A stretch of DNA of 64,000 nt from Calamus simplicifolius (GCA_900491605.1 UESW01004374.1:193989-257988), one strand, 5' to 3'. Positions 34,766 through 48,340 are shown, counted from the stretch's first letter. Numbers and translations are program-made. The notes: generated by a model from the sequence alone, not told the origin.

Positions 34766-36395
34766 ATTTTGCAATGGATTTTGTTACGTCGCCGGTACAC
34801 TCAAGCTGTATTGCTGTAGATTTCTGCTTGGTGAATTGGAAGTAGTCTGCAATTCTAAGACTTCACCAATCCCCAACTACAACACCTGACTTGACGATGG
34901 TGAGCTGAGTGGTGAATGGCTGTGTGATTGGTAGAATTCATTACTCAACTGGTGAATCGAGAGGTGAATGGGTGGATGATCACTAGCTGGACTCAATTCT
35001 TTAAAGAAACTGATCAAATTTAATCTGGAAAGAATGGGATCAGCGTGTGCATTGTGGAAGAGTGTCTTTTGACTTCAGGGCGGTTTCCACGTCCATCTCG
35101 CTTGTAAATTCAAACCGTCTTAAACGCTGAGGATTCCAAGCCTTCCTCGTGAGACTTTGCTGGTTTATCTCTTACTAATAAATCCTCCCCCTAATAAATC
35201 CTCCCTGTCATGAGGGCAAGGATTTATTAATCTAAGGTAGCTGCTGGCAAACCAAGTATCTAAGACAACGGCAACAAGGACTCGGAGATAATCTAATCCT
35301 TGAGTAGGTGTGACTTCCTCAGTAGTCCTTTCTTCCAAGCTAGCAGCGGTGCCAACCTCTTTAAGTAAGGCTACTTATTAGAATTGTTAGTAGCAGCTTT
35401 GAAATCAGAGTTACTAAAATTTTTAAAAGCAGAGCCTTTAAATTTTTTTTTTACTATTTAAAACTATTGTAACACTTTAATATATGTTTAGTAACCAAAC
35501 TAAGAAAAATCTTTTAAAATAAAATGAAATAAAAATGATGAAAGCCATTGTATTATACTTTCAACCCTCTAACCTATTAAAATTATTATTATAAATTATT
35601 CCAATAATTTTATAATATCATATAATAATATCATATTATAGTAAAATTAAAATATATTATATTATAATATAGTATAAGAAAATATAAAAGTATTCTAATA
35701 TATAATGATTATAATGTAAAATTATTAATTTTTATTATTTAATAGTTTTATTATAATATATTATAATAGAATGTTTCTATATTCTAGCTAAAAAACAATC
35801 GCTTAAAAAATAAAAATGATTTATAGTAAAATATAATAGAATATAATATATATTTAATATTATATTTATGATAATTAACATTATTAAGATATATCAAACA
35901 TAATAATCTTGTATTCCCTGATTACTAAGCGTAAGATTACGAAGAATATAAGATTTTTATGATATTATATTAAACCAAATATCATCTTAATATCATGAAG
36001 AAATAATGGGATTGAAGAAAAGTTGTAAGCATGTTATTAGTTTCCTTGAAGAAGCTATCGAAGTGGCGAGCGCTAAATGTTGCTCCTCTGTTGCTAAAAA
36101 AACTTTTAGAACGTCCTTTTGACAAGACTTTGCCGCCAAGGCCCCAAAGTTAGCTATAATGAGTTCAAAAGTATTCTTTAGATGGGGATCATTTCACCTT
36201 CAAGTTCAAATAGCAAATGATCTTCTCAAGTTTTGGGTTATGGCTGAGCAGCTTCTTGCTCATCAAAGTGGGAAGACCGACCTTTCAAACAGCAAAAAGG
36301 CTTGATTCATGCTACTCTTGTATGGATGTGCCCCACATATGTGCCTTCAAGATATTGAGAGAAAGATTTAACCATATAAACTGCTTCAGTCACAC

Positions 36396-36426
<31 letters not shown>

Positions 36427-37857
36427 CACACAATGACCATATAACCATACTGATATTTAGAAGTTTGAGACCTTTGTAAAAGCCAATTTACAAAGTTAGC
36501 TTATTTGAGTCATTGGTTGGCATGGTAAAGCTATAGATAATAAAGGTGAATGAAGTCTAGAAAGAGTTCAAATATAGATAGAGGTATCTTGGATTATTGT
36601 CATAGTTGCAGTAGGATGGGACATTAAACTAAACAGTACTATTTCAAGAAGAATCAATTTGATCAGCTATAGAAAAACTCTCCAGAATACGATTCTTTAG
36701 CGGCTATGATGCTAGTATCTATGTGGAATGTATAGCATCTAATGTGGACCATCCACCTCTATGCTCTAGGCAAAAGAAGAGGGCAACCACTATGGCTCTT
36801 GGCTAGGGGTAAATTGATATAGGCCTAGAAAGGAAGGGAAGTTAAGCTTTGGATGAATCAACTAACTAAGATAAAGTGGTATGCCTATTTCTTCTCAATC
36901 CCCCTGAGTGGACTTCAGAATCTTTTAAGAGAGTGGTTCTAGCTTCCATCCCTAGCAACAACTAATGAAGGCAACAGTCCGACAACATAGACATGAAAAA
37001 ATCAAAATGGGCGTCTCCTCAAAGAAACCAAAGGGTATGGCATCTACAAGATCAAATAATAAGAAATTTGGTGCAATTGATTCTCGATTTTCCATCCTTG
37101 ATGGCCGGAATAGGAAAGAACCAATGGGCATGCGCATAGAGCCTTGGTAGCTGAGCTTGTTCACCTGTTGCAAGGAAGTTGCCTCAACTTCTTGTTCAAA
37201 GTAAGGCATCACTGAAAGCAAAATCCTTGGAGCCAAGGAATTAAATTCAAGTCAACTAGCTACCACCCCTAGCAAGGAAGCTGGCCATAGAATCCAGCTT
37301 CCATCCCTGGCTAACATATCTACTGTGAAGTCTTTGTAGAACATTTGATAGCTAGGGAAGGAAAGAGTGTTCGTGAGCTGAAGAATCCTAGCCAAGTGCC
37401 AAATCCATAGGCAGTAGTAGGCTCCCATCTCAAATCCCCAAGTAGTCGACACTGACAATAATATATCAATGGACTGATTGATTACCTATCAAGGCCCATT
37501 GTGTGACCAATAAGACACCTAAGAAAGTGGAGTGGCATTCTCTCAATATTTGGTACAACTGAAGCTTACTACCAAGGTCCAGCTCGAAACTCCAACTTGA
37601 AGGATTGATGTAGAAAAAAGAAGAAAAATCATAAGCAAAATCCAATCTCACAAAGCACACAAGAGAAACTAGCGGATCTAATCATGATCATGTGTAAACA
37701 AAGAGCCATAGAGTTGATAAACTAGTTGACTTTGATACCATGGGTGATATAAACCTAGCTTGAAGTTTGTGAAAAGAACCCACCTCGTACCTTACTAATG
37801 ACACGATTCTTTGGTGGAAATTCTAAAGGTAGGAGATAGAGAAGAGCCTTTGCTCAG
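34766..37857. other. Intergenic with weak retroelement traces
   Basis: Very AT-rich at 35400-36000. A poly-A/(CA)n microsatellite lies at about 36397-36432. Around 36590-36660 a broken translation (YCHSCSRMGH...KQYYFKKNQF) resembles a CCHC knuckle of a LINE or gypsy gag, and 37050-37120 (KFGAIDSRFSILDG) would fit a LINE ORF1 tail; both are too decayed to name. Near 37733 tgataccat on the plus strand may be a reversed Met primer site. Confidence 0.4.
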
Positions 37858-38260
37858 TTGACTTGGAAAGACTTTAGAGGGAAATCAAAGCTCAACTCTT
37901 CCTCGAGATCATGGAGTTCCGAGTGCAAACAGCCTATGCTAACTCAAGAAAGTGGGATCCATCATCAAAGACCATGTCAAAGAGTTTACAAGGTTAACGT
38001 TGTTCGGCATTACCAACATATTCAAAGAAAACCGCTTCTTCTACTATTTAGATAGCTTGCAACCTTGGGTGTCACAGGAGTTACAACATCATGGAGCTCA
38101 GGACCATATTGCTATAATTATATATCTTTAGCAAGAAGTTACCAGAGTTCATGCGATCTCCAAGGCAAATTAAGATGTCAAAACCCACCAAGGCAAAGGC
38201 GAGGAGGATATGAAGGCATACTCCAAGAAAGAGACATCCAAAAGGCATCCATCATATAAG
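37858..38260 (+). pseudogene. Ty3/gypsy gag fragment
   Basis: In shifting frames the plus strand reads SGIIKDHVKEFTRLTLFGIT, then NRFFYYLDSLQPWVTQELQH followed by HGAQDHIAI and a Lys-rich stretch (KPTKAKARR). This is the typical gypsy gag order (GSI..YVKEF, then FLDGLQPWA..EL.RRGVQ, then a basic linker). Stops and frame changes abound and no other element parts were identified nearby. Confidence 0.6.
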
Positions 38261-38951
38261 GATGACTTCTGAGGACAAAGCGACTGATGCGATAGCCATT
38301 GCACCGGAGGGCTTGCTTCACGAAGAGTTCCATTAGTTCTGTCCGCACCGACAAAGATGATCATCTCCCAAATCCTACCTCCTAGTTAAGGTTCCATGCA
38401 TTTTTCATTGGACAGTTAGCAACAGCATCTAACTTTTCTAAATTGGGTCTCAGATCTATGGTGTGTTCCACGGTTTTAATTTTATAAAATCATCACCTTC
38501 CCATCCGAAGAAAAAGCTTTAACAACCATTAGACATGGTACAGGACCAAGATAATTTAGGATTCGATGTTGATAATGACTGCATGCTCTGAGGGCATGGC
38601 AGTTCATGAAACATGACATACCAGTGCAGCCTAAATATTATGCTCATATTAGAAATAGAGGCAACTGTCCAAAGAATAAAGCATCATCCAAGGATCCAAA
38701 AAGAGATGTTGCTGTGCATGAGCCTAAACTGATATAAGCACAGGTCGTACTTGATACACCAAGGATTGCAAGCAATTGAAAACTGGAAATCATGTAGCTC
38801 CTCCTCTAACGTGAAAAGACTTGGCCAAACGCATGTTTAACGTGAAAAGACTTCAGCAAACATTTCTGAAAGCTAGCTGTTAATTCTGTACGGCAGAAAG
38901 TAATACTCCAAAACAACTTCATTGCATTGTCCACTTTTCAATTACAGGTAT

Positions 38952-39200
38952 AAATTAACTCAATCTCGATATCTAATGCAACATTAACCATCCGAACTCA
39001 GGCCAGAACCTTTTGTGTAATTATGTGATACAGGAAGCTCTGGAAGGCCTTCTTACTCAGTTTTTAATAACTAAGATATAGAAAATTGGTTTTCTCATCT
39101 TTGACAGCTAAAGTACTGTTAACTCAATCTCAACCTAACGCAACATTAACCAACTGAAATCAGGCCAGAGCCTTCCGTGTGATACGTGAAGACACAGGAT
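38952..39200. repeat. Diverged tandem duplication, period about 164 bp
   Basis: aactcaatctc...gcaacattaacca...tcaggccaga(a/g)cctt occurs at 38957 and again at 39121. Nothing coding was seen in the interval 38261-39655 apart from this and a few short internal repeats (aacgtgaaaagactt twice near 38810-38850; gttgataatgttta twice near 39238-39280). Confidence 0.65.
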
Positions 39201-39663
39201 TTGATAACGTCAACTGGATTTCAGCAATGAAAGTTTGTTGATAATGTTTAAAGTTGTTGACAAAGTTGTTGATAATGTTTAACGTCAACTGGCAATGCAG
39301 GGACTCAACTTAGCGACAGGAAAACAGTTGCTGAAAGATGCAAAGCAGAAGTATAAGTGACAACAGTCTTCCAATAGTCCAAATCACCAGTGAAGAGTGT
39401 AGTTGGCTGGTTCTAAGGCGTTTTAGGTTGGATGGCAGCAGGATGTGGTCTTCTGGAGCATATATGTCATGGTGTATTGGGAAGGATTGCTGCCATTTAA
39501 AGTATAAACATGACACAGTTGTCAAGACATTTTAGGCTTTAGGTTCACTATCTAATTAATGTTTTTCATATAATTAATTGAGGAAAATTTATCAAATAAT
39601 GTGAAAAACTATAGTTGATGGCTTGGTGTGAAGGCACTCAAACTATGACCTATGTATTTTATT

Positions 39664-40667
39664 TAGAGGTGATAGAAACCTGACCCAACCCACGAACCTA
39701 ACCCAAAGCCATCCAAAAACAATAGGGTTAGGATTTTACTCTTTTTTCCTTTTTTTTTTTTTTTGGGGGGGGGGGGGGGGGTGGTCTCGACCCCAAAATG
39801 ACCCAAAAAGTTTAAGATCAGGTCAGTCATAGGTAATCCAAAGTGACCCAAAAATGGTATTTGTTGGACAATGCATAAGCTTTGATCACCACTCGTAATT
39901 AGTTATTTTGATACGAGAGTAAAACATATTTTTAATTTCATTTGTTTTAAATATTAAAATTTTATTTAGATGGCATTAAATAATTTTATAAATTATTAAT
40001 TAGATTGTCTACATGGTTAATGTTTTAATAATTTATATTCTTTGATATCTAATATAATTGATGCTAATATGACTTAATAAATGATTAAATTAGATACGCA
40101 CTTTTCTAAATTGAATGTTATTAAAAATCAACAAAAATAGTTTCAAACACCCTTGAGATGATGAAAGAATAGAATTAGGCATTACTTTGCTCTTTTTTTA
40201 ATTTATGAGATCAAACACATTTTCAACATTTATTCATTTTGTTTGTAATCTTATTAACAATTTGACATTAATATTTATTTAACTTTAAAAGTATACTTTT
40301 ATAAACTATTGCTTAATTATATTATTTTAATATTTTATAAGTTTATAACTATTATTTTTATTAATCCCTGATCATGCTATAATTTTGTGTCTATCTACTC
40401 TAGTACCTAGAGTAATAAATGGGTAAAAGAAGAAACGAAACAATTGAATTGATCATTGATAAATTACATAAAAAGAATAAGAAAAAAAAAGCATGTATTG
40501 AAGTCTTTAAAAAATAAAAATATATTTAAAGAAACACTAAGCTAATTCGAAATGACTCATGAGTAACCCTAACCTAATTATTTAGGATTAAGTTTTAGCT
40601 TCAATGACCTAAACTTGAAAGTGATCCGAACCTTAAATGACTCAACCCAATCTAATTGCCACCTCTA
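39664..40667. mobile_element. Non-autonomous hAT element (1.0 kb) with perfect 8-bp target duplication
   Basis: The left end TAGAGGTGATAGAAACC and the right end (reverse complement TAGAGGTGGCAATTAGA) are hAT-type terminal repeats. Both ends also carry tgacccaaccc-like subterminal words. The flanks ATTTTATT (39656-39663 and 40668-40675) are identical. The interior is AT-rich with no transposase. A T14 run followed directly by about 17 G residues at 39751-39781 is unusual and hard to sequence. A diverged partial copy lies at about 17090-17595. Confidence 0.9.
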
Positions 40668-40675
40668 ATTTTATT

Positions 40676-42474
40676 GGCTAGGAATGGAGTAACAAATAAT
40701 TAACAGGAAAGTAGAGGTTACATTTTGGATTCTCAGATGGAGTTATTTGTTAGGTAGACTAAATCCTATAGTTGCAGGATTGTACAGTTTTCTATAAACA
40801 TAGACCAATGAAGGTCTGGATCTTGCAATGGAAACATTGATTGAAAACACTTTTCACTCCATCCCTTGTGCCTTTGTTTCACTGTCCCTTCTGTTCTTAC
40901 CTCTCCTTTATTTCACATCTATAAAGAACTGATATTCAGTCTGTCGCCTCCATGATGCCCAAGTCAAGAAACTATCTTGCCTTCTGGTTTTAACAGAAAT
41001 CTTAGGACATAGTTTTGAGGTAATTTGATGCATCCAATATGGAGCATTTCTTCACAGCTCAGTGTTGCTTCCACCTTCCTTTTTACCTCATTGATGCATT
41101 CTTTAGTTTAAATTACATATTTGGTAAACTAAGATATTTTGGTCATTAAATTTCCAGAGGCTCAAGAAACTTGTGGTCATTAATATAAAAGGCTTAGGAA
41201 TATCAAAACCTTACCTACAAGTCAAAGGCACAAAAACTCAGATGAAAGAGAACAATATAAATTGAAGGTTCAATTTCAGCTTTCTACCTTAGTGTATATA
41301 TTGTGTCTATTTTGAAAAATCTTTAAACTAAGAAATTTAAGAAGACTAAGAAATGTCGTTTGAGTAGATATCCACACGGCCCTTTCATAAATTTTGTTTT
41401 GCTAAGAGTCTTATGACATAATATTATGGCCTATCTAGGATCCCAACTTTTGTGGAATGGACACCAACACCAAGTGATACCTTTGTTTTTTGTTATCTCA
41501 ATGAAAATGTTTTATATTGATGAAGTGGATTTTTTTATAGGATTCTCCATGATATTTATTAATTTCTCAACATACCAATATGCCACAATGCCTCAGCCCC
41601 ATCCCTTTCTTCACTCTTTTCCTCTCTGTCTCCTTGTCTTTGCTCCAGGATCTCTGCGCCCTCAGCTAATATGAATATCCAGTATCTTGGCTCACATTAA
41701 ATAATGAATTAAGGGATAAATATCAAACACAAGGGATACTGAGAAAAGAGAGAATGATGAATTTTTATGCCATTTTCATTTAATCTGGAGGTACCAAATA
41801 CTTTTAGGGTGGAGATGGACAAACCAATAGGGTATTAAAAAGGAAGAAAATGGATTTCCCATGATCTGAAAAAAATGCACAGATAGTGTGGAATCTTGGA
41901 GAAACATGAAGAACAAAGAACATGGAAATTCCTGGGCTAGCTTGTTGTTGATGTGAATACCAGTTCCAATTTACTTAATTCACATCCTTTAATTTATTTG
42001 CATCCTGAATCTCTTCGAGAGTTTTGGTTCACAAGTCAACCACAACAGAAGGGGTTTTGATATTTGAGAGTCAATGGTTTAACCAGAGAATGGTTTGATC
42101 TGTCATAAAGGCTTGCTTTTGATAGAGTTTGCTAGGAGATTCATTTATTTAGCAGCTTATATCCTCTACAGTTCTTCAATATGGAATGCAGTACATTTGA
42201 ATGTGATTCAAAGTTCTTTGTATAAGCAGAGAATATATCATCAAGATAAATTTCTAAAGATTTAAGCGATTGATGTGAAACTGTCATTTGGTTCAGAAAT
42301 CAAAGCAGAATGTAGATGTCGATGGTACCACCGGATAAAAAGTCCACAAATGACAACCTCACATAGCCCATTTAATGGGAAAGCCTGGTAATTATTTTCA
42401 TACAATTGACAAGTAGTTCTTAAGGAAAGAAACTAAGAGGTAAAGTTTGAAATAAAAAAGTGGTAATGGAACTT
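40676..42474. other. Intergenic, no supported gene
   Basis: AT-rich sequence without recognisable protein, RNA gene or element. The small open frame at 41426-41674 shows no family features. Confidence 0.45.
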
Positions 42475-42504
42475 CTGTTTGGCAAATCAAAATACTCAAC
42501 AACA

Positions 42505-43130
42505 CAGATCGATGCAAGAAAAAGAGGGTAGAAGGGTGACCTTGACAATGCAACTCTTCAAAAGACTGGAATGAAACTCAAAAATCTAAAGCTGAGGATG
42601 GGGGTGATAAAATTAATACACTATAAGAAGTATATCAGTAAAACAAATTAAGGGAGAGAAACTTTGCAGATCTGATTCAAAAACATAGCTACACAATAAG
42701 CACCATGATCCTCATTGATCAGACAGACAAGCACAAAACAGCACGTTTTCAGTGTGATTAACAAAAGTTATGAAATAGTTATTTATTACAATATAAATGG
42801 GAAGAAGATAAATGCAACGACGTTATATCTACAAAATCGGGTTGAGCTGTAACCTTGACATTTGAACTCTTGAAAAGACTATGGAATGAAATTCAAAAAT
42901 CTGAAGCTGAAGATAGGTGTGATAAAATCATACCTTATGCAACTAAGATGTATGTTAACAAAATGAAATATGTGAGAGGGAAAATTTACACACCTCATTC
43001 GAAAAATAGCAATACAACTTACACCATGATTCCGAAAAAGACAGACAAGAAAGAAGACAGTTTTACATGCGAGAAATAGAAAGTATAGTATGTCTATTTA
43101 TTAGAATAATAAATTGAAAGAATATTGATG
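42505..43130. repeat. Diverged tandem duplication, period about 313 bp
   Basis: The order ccttgaca, aactctt(c/g)aaaagact, ggaatgaa..tcaaaaatct, aagctga(g/a)gat, gtgataaaat, ttattaga and aatgcaa is present from about 42533 and again from about 42846. Copies differ by many point changes and small indels. It lies about 1 kb downstream of the TOC159 stop codon. Confidence 0.6.
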
Positions 43131-44131
43131 CAATATGTTATATCAATTGAAAACAACCATATTTCTGGAATGATCTGAAGCAAAAGACTTGATTATTGGA
43201 TACTGATAATATACAGGTTGTTCCTTCACTGTAAAAGGATACCACGGCTTATCAGGCTGCTTATATGCTCCTTTTTGTTTAGTTATTTTCTTTCTTGTGA
43301 TAAGAAGAAATATAAGGCATACGAAAAATGAATAGAGAGTAGGGGAAGCTATAGATTTGCCAAGTTACAAAGCAGTTCAATGGCACATGCACTATCAAAA
43401 CTGCATCACTAACATCATCCATCCATAGATGAGTTATAGCTTAAGAAATGCGATGATTACCCCGATATGCATCTAAATACTGCTGTAATATTGGTTGTTT
43501 AATGGATGAAGTAAATGATGTAGAAGGAACATACAAAGAATAATCAATGCTTTTGAGGTCAATCAGATCTTAGAATCCGTAATTCTGTTTTCAAGATATC
43601 CGTGGACAATCATACAATACCAGAATTGGATGATAAATATCTGCATGCCTACCCTTGAATGCTGTTCCAATACCATAAGACTGTAGAAGAATGTCCGAAA
43701 TGATCCATATTTACAGGTTCAGTTATCTTTTGAAGAGCCCTTTTGTTTCTAAAGGGAGAAGGAGGAGTCAAATATGATGAACCAAAGGGGAAAGCAATGG
43801 AACAGATCAAATTAACATAAATCAATACTAGCGGATAAGCCATGGTACTATGAACATATTTAAGTTACCATATAAGCTTACTAGAATAAAAAGCACAATC
43901 TGCAATAAGAAAAAAACCAAATTGTCGTGCAACATATGAACCAAAAATCATAATACATCAACGCTCATTTCTATGTCCCAATTCAACCTTAGAAACTATA
44001 AATTAAAGAAGTAACAGCAAAATCATTATAACTTAAATATTGAAATAAATAATTATTCCGAATATAGTGTAAAAACCATCTCTCGAGTTATGCTCAGTAA
44101 ATGACTGCAATGGTTTACTCTCCTGAGCTAA
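43131..44131. other. TOC159 3' flank
   Basis: AT-rich sequence downstream of the TOC159 stop (minus strand), which should include its 3' untranslated region. No further gene was recognised. Confidence 0.5.
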
Positions 44132-47100
44132 CTAATAAGCATAAGACTCACCAGGCCGCAAACTCCTAAGAATATAGACAGCGATTGGAAGGATACCAAG
44201 TAGCGCAATCTGAAGTTGCTCTGAGGTGCTTGTCCTGACTGTGACCTGCCCACTCAGCTTGTTGTTCAGGCTAACACGAACTGCCATCTTCGAATTCCTC
44301 GTGACTGAGAACTGAGATTGCAAATTTGCTCCCAAAGCCAAGTCACCACGCCATTTCATGAGCGACAATCCCAGGGTTGAAAGTGCTTGGCCGATTGGAT
44401 AGTCCTTGTCCCTGAGGCGTGCCTCCAAATTGGCTCCATATGCTGTGTCACCTTGTGAACGGATAGCACCAGTACTCGCAACCAGACCCACCCTCTTCCC
44501 AATAGAAAGCTGATCCTCAATCTTCACTCCAGTTGCTACAGTTTCCCCCAGGAAAGTAATGGACATTCCCGCAGCAGTCTTGTTCTTCTTCAAATTCTTG
44601 AATTTGGTCTCACCATGGAGAATGTAAGCGAGCTGCTTCCCAACAGTCTGGATGTCAAACCCAGCAAGTGTGGAACCATTCTCCCCATGCTTGGCTGAAA
44701 TTGATGAATCCAAATGGATGCTGAATTCCTTCTTATCCTTGGTGACTTGAACAGATACTGCAGCAGGAAATTTGCCAACAACAGCTAGGCTCTCTTCCAG
44801 GCTTATTCCATCATAGCCACAATCATGATCCCAACCATGTGCATCCAAAACAGGCCTAGCCAAAAGCTGAGAGGTTGGCTCCAGGAAACGGTACCGGTAA
44901 GTAGGACTATCACAGTCAAAAGAAGGTGGCAATAGCATATCAGGCAATGGAACTGGTACAGCTGCAGGGGCATTATCCTGATCATAATCTTCAACCGTCT
45001 CACCATAACCAAAAGCTTCCTGACTGCTCTTTCCTCTCTTCTTCAACTCCTTCAATCTTCTAAGCTCCTCCTTCCATTGCTTCTTTTGAAGAAGCTTGAC
45101 TCGGTAATCATACTCGTCAAAATAGGCCCTCTTTTGCTCCTTGGTGAGCCTTGCAATCTGAGATTTCCTTAGAGGTTTAAAGGGGGGGAGCTGATCATAT
45201 TCATCTTCTTCTTCATCTTGATCAGCATCAGACAAGTCGTCCAAATCAATGTCAGAATCTCCATTGTCACCCCCTTGATCAGTGGATAGCTTTGGGTGTG
45301 CTCTAGATTGCAAGAGCGAAGACAACAGGTAAGGAAGTGGAGGCGAACGAAACCTGAATCCAAATACCTTTCCTGGAGATGGATCCTGAAGCTTCAAAAG
45401 AGAATTAGCCTCAGATAATATCTTTGAGGAGTAACACAGGAGTAGCATCTGAGGTCTCCAACTTAGGCCATTCGGAAGCACCCTTTGCCCTTCCCTGTTC
45501 CTTCTGCAGGATGGGTGGTTCTCAACAGAGCCACTGGATTCATCAGGCGCATATCCCCTGCTGCTTGCCGGATGGATTGTTGAACAACATGTGATCTCTG
45601 AGCTATGAACACCTCGTAGCTCAGTGGAGAACCATTAGGCCCATCTGGAGGAGCAGAAGCTGCATGCGTGAGAGCAACAATGGCATTAAACCATATGGAT
45701 GAACCCAGAACGCTAGTAATGGTTCTCAGCAGAGGCAAATCATTAAAATCCCGTGTCTGGGCATCCATGCGGTCTACATATAAGACTATGTCAGGTGGGC
45801 ATTTCTTTGTGTGCTTCTTTATGGATGAAAGGACCCTCCGATTTGAAGATTGTTCCATGACAGAAGCTCTGAGCCCTGGAGTGTCTATAACACGAATTTT
45901 AACACCATCAACAGTTCCAACAATCTCCTTCACAAAAGCTGTTGCTGGTTCAAATGCATTGGTTTGTGACTTCTCTTCACCAAAATAGAATTTATGGTTG
46001 CACTCTTGCCCACTCCAGTCTTCCCAAGGACTAGAATGTTACAAGAGAAGTCCAGATCCTCCTTCCCCTCAGCTTCAAGCTGCAAAGCCTTCTTTCTAGC
46101 ATTCTCGGCGCTAACGGCTCGATTTGTTTGCCTTCCATGTCTAATCCCCTCCGCAAGGGTTAGACGGTAAAGTACTTGGGCAGCCACGGTGTCATCAGGA
46201 GAATGTCCCAATCTCTGAACAAGGCGGAGGAACTTCACTCTTATCAGCTCAACTTTCTCATGCAACTTCTTCTCTTCTTCAGTCATGTCATTCTCAGGTT
46301 CAGCTGCCACTGCCAGTTCTGAAGGACTGAATAGATTAGGCCGCGAAGAACGGGAATGAGCAGGTCTGAGAGAAGAGACTGAGGACCCCAAACCTGCTGG
46401 TCTTTCAACAGAGAAAATCCTACCCGCATCTTGAGAAGTGATGGTGACGCTTCCATCAGTTGAAGAACCAGTAGCTGCTTTGAGAAGTGCAGCTAAGGCA
46501 GCAGAGTCAAAAATTTCCTTCCCATCACCATCCTCATCAGTGTCGTCCACCTCCTCCTCATCAGAATTTGAGGCAACCTGTCCGTCTCTGTTGCGCGAGT
46601 AATCCCTTGAATTGTCAAAACCAGAATGGGTACTACCGCTTGAAGAACCTTCCTCCAATTCTTTTATGATCTGTTTGGCAGCTTCCGAGCTTTCCAGAAT
46701 TGCAACCCTAGCAGGTCCATCAGTTACCATGCTTTCCTCTTCTTCCTCGGCTTCAATCTGTTCCATGTAATCATTGCCATCTGCTGCCACTTGAGAAACG
46801 TGTCTCACTTCTTCGTCCCAAACAGAACTTGACAACTGGCTTTCACCGCCGGTCTTCTCCCTGCTGGTAGAATCCTCAGCAATTGAAGATGGCAGTGTAT
46901 CCACCTCATCATCATCATCATCAGCTGCAATCAAACGACCAGCCTCTGCAACCAACTCAGGCCTTGCAACTTGTTCTGATTCAGCGATCACCTTGTCATC
47001 CTCAGTCTCACCATCATCGTTCTTGGCACTAAGCTTAGCAGCTACCACCTTAGGGCACACAAGTTCAGAGCTTTTATCCGAAACATCATCTTCCTCAACC

Positions 47101-48053
47101 TCCCCAACAGCATCGCTAACATTCCCTCCTCCATCAAGCTTCTCGACAGGAGCCTGAGCTAACTCAGAATTCACAACAGCACCAGAGACCCCTTCGAAAT
47201 CCTCTCTCTTCTTCTCTTCACCACCAGGAAGAGCACGAGCACTGGATTCAGATGAATCATTCTCAAGGGGCTTGGCAGGAGGAACACTTACCCATTCTGG
47301 ATGTTGCTCGGAACTGGCGCCATCAGCAGCAGAGCCAGTTTGCACCTCCTCCTCAACAGCTGGTTCGGCCCTTTCATGGCTTTCTTTCACACCAGCACCG
47401 TCGATGACTCCATCCTTCTCTACCACAACATCAGGCTCAGCCTCCCCGGTCTTGGAGTCCGGTGTTTCTTCGATCGCCCGGCTGGAGATTTCTTCCAACC
47501 CAGCTTTCAAGTTCGGGTCCTTTTCATCTGAACCCGTGGACTCAGCTGCAAAATCTCCATCCTTGAACGGGTTTTCCAGCTGGGTTTCAGGTAAAGCATC
47601 GTTATCCTCGCCCTTAGGACTCTCCTCCGAATTAGGGTTTCCTTCGTTCTTCAGTACCGGCTGAGGGTTATCCTCGGCAGCCAAGACAACACCTCCATCC
47701 ACCAAGCTAGGGTTCTGATCGGGGGGTACAATCCTAGCGACGGCGGAGGTGGCATCGAAGTCCTCCTCATCGCCGAGACCCTCCTCGAACACCTCCTCTT
47801 CGGCGTCATCATCGGCAGTGAGCTGAGCGACCGGCATCGAGGCGGCGGCGGCGGCGGAATCGGCAGCTCCCTCGTCGGGGTCGGAGGCGGCGAAGTCGTG
47901 GTCCTCGGCGGCGTCGGAGAAGGCGGAGGAGTCGGTGTCGTTCTCTTCGGAGGAGATCGGGGCGCGGATGGGAGGGAGGGATCCTGAGCGAGATAAGGGT
48001 ACTGAGGGGGTCCCAAGGGGCGTGGAAAGGGGGACAGGGTCCGTGGATTCCAT
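44132..48053 (-). CDS. TOC159, chloroplast outer-envelope preprotein import receptor, two one-base frameshifts
   Basis: About 1307 residues after allowing two missing bases, in the range of Toc159-family receptors. The start at 48053 is the first in-frame ATG (GCCATGGAATCC). Residues 1 to about 640 form the acidic A domain, full of Glu/Asp/Ser. The G domain carries the P-loop GKTGVGKS (46002-46025), then DTPGLR near 45870 and ALTHAAS near 45655. The C-terminal M domain (44132 to about 45480) contains GWDHDCGYDG, KDKKEFSIHLDSS, SAKHGENGSTLAGFDIQ, KWRGDLALGANLQSQ and VRTSTSEQLQIALLGILPIA; this tail favours Toc159 over Toc132/120. The protein binds and hydrolyses GTP while passing preproteins to the Toc75 channel, with Toc34/33 as partner. 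One T is missing in the P-loop-proximal INSIFGEEK region (plus-strand A run 45982-45985) and one G near 45535 (VALVENHPSC region). Otherwise the frame is clean. Confidence 0.92.
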
Positions 48054-48104
48054 GGCGTGAAATAATAATAATAGGGATGGGGTTGGTTCGATCTCTCTCT
48101 CTCT

Positions 48105-48158
48105 AAGGGCAAGGGCAATGGCAAGGGCAAGGGCAAGGGCAAGGGCAAAAGGGCAAGG
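48105..48158 (-). repeat. Hexanucleotide repeat in the TOC159 leader
   Basis: About eight imperfect copies of AAGGGC on the plus strand, just upstream of the start codon and presumably transcribed in the 5' leader. On the minus strand the in-frame translation would be an Ala/Leu alternation, but no upstream in-frame ATG precedes it. Confidence 0.85.
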
Positions 48159-48340
48159 TGATGAAAGAAAGAAACAACAACAGTGAGGAGATAAGGTGGG
48201 TGGCGTTGGGATGGACGGAGGAAGGAGAACCACACACAGACACCGTGGGGGAGGAGGAGGAGGAGGATAAATAAGATAAGGAGGTTGGAGGGTTCTGTGT
48301 GGACTGGATATGTGGATTGCCAACACTAACCTTGAGATTA

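Noticed and set aside
37664..37679. agaaactagcggatc shared between 31432 and 37666
   Set aside because: The match is only about 15 bases with no extended homology, so it does not establish a repeat family.
48054..48326. N-terminal extension of TOC159 rich in Pro and Ala/Leu
   Set aside because: The upstream frame has no ATG (its first codon is GTG at 48326), is made largely of a simple repeat, and the ATG at 48053 has a good context and family-like start.
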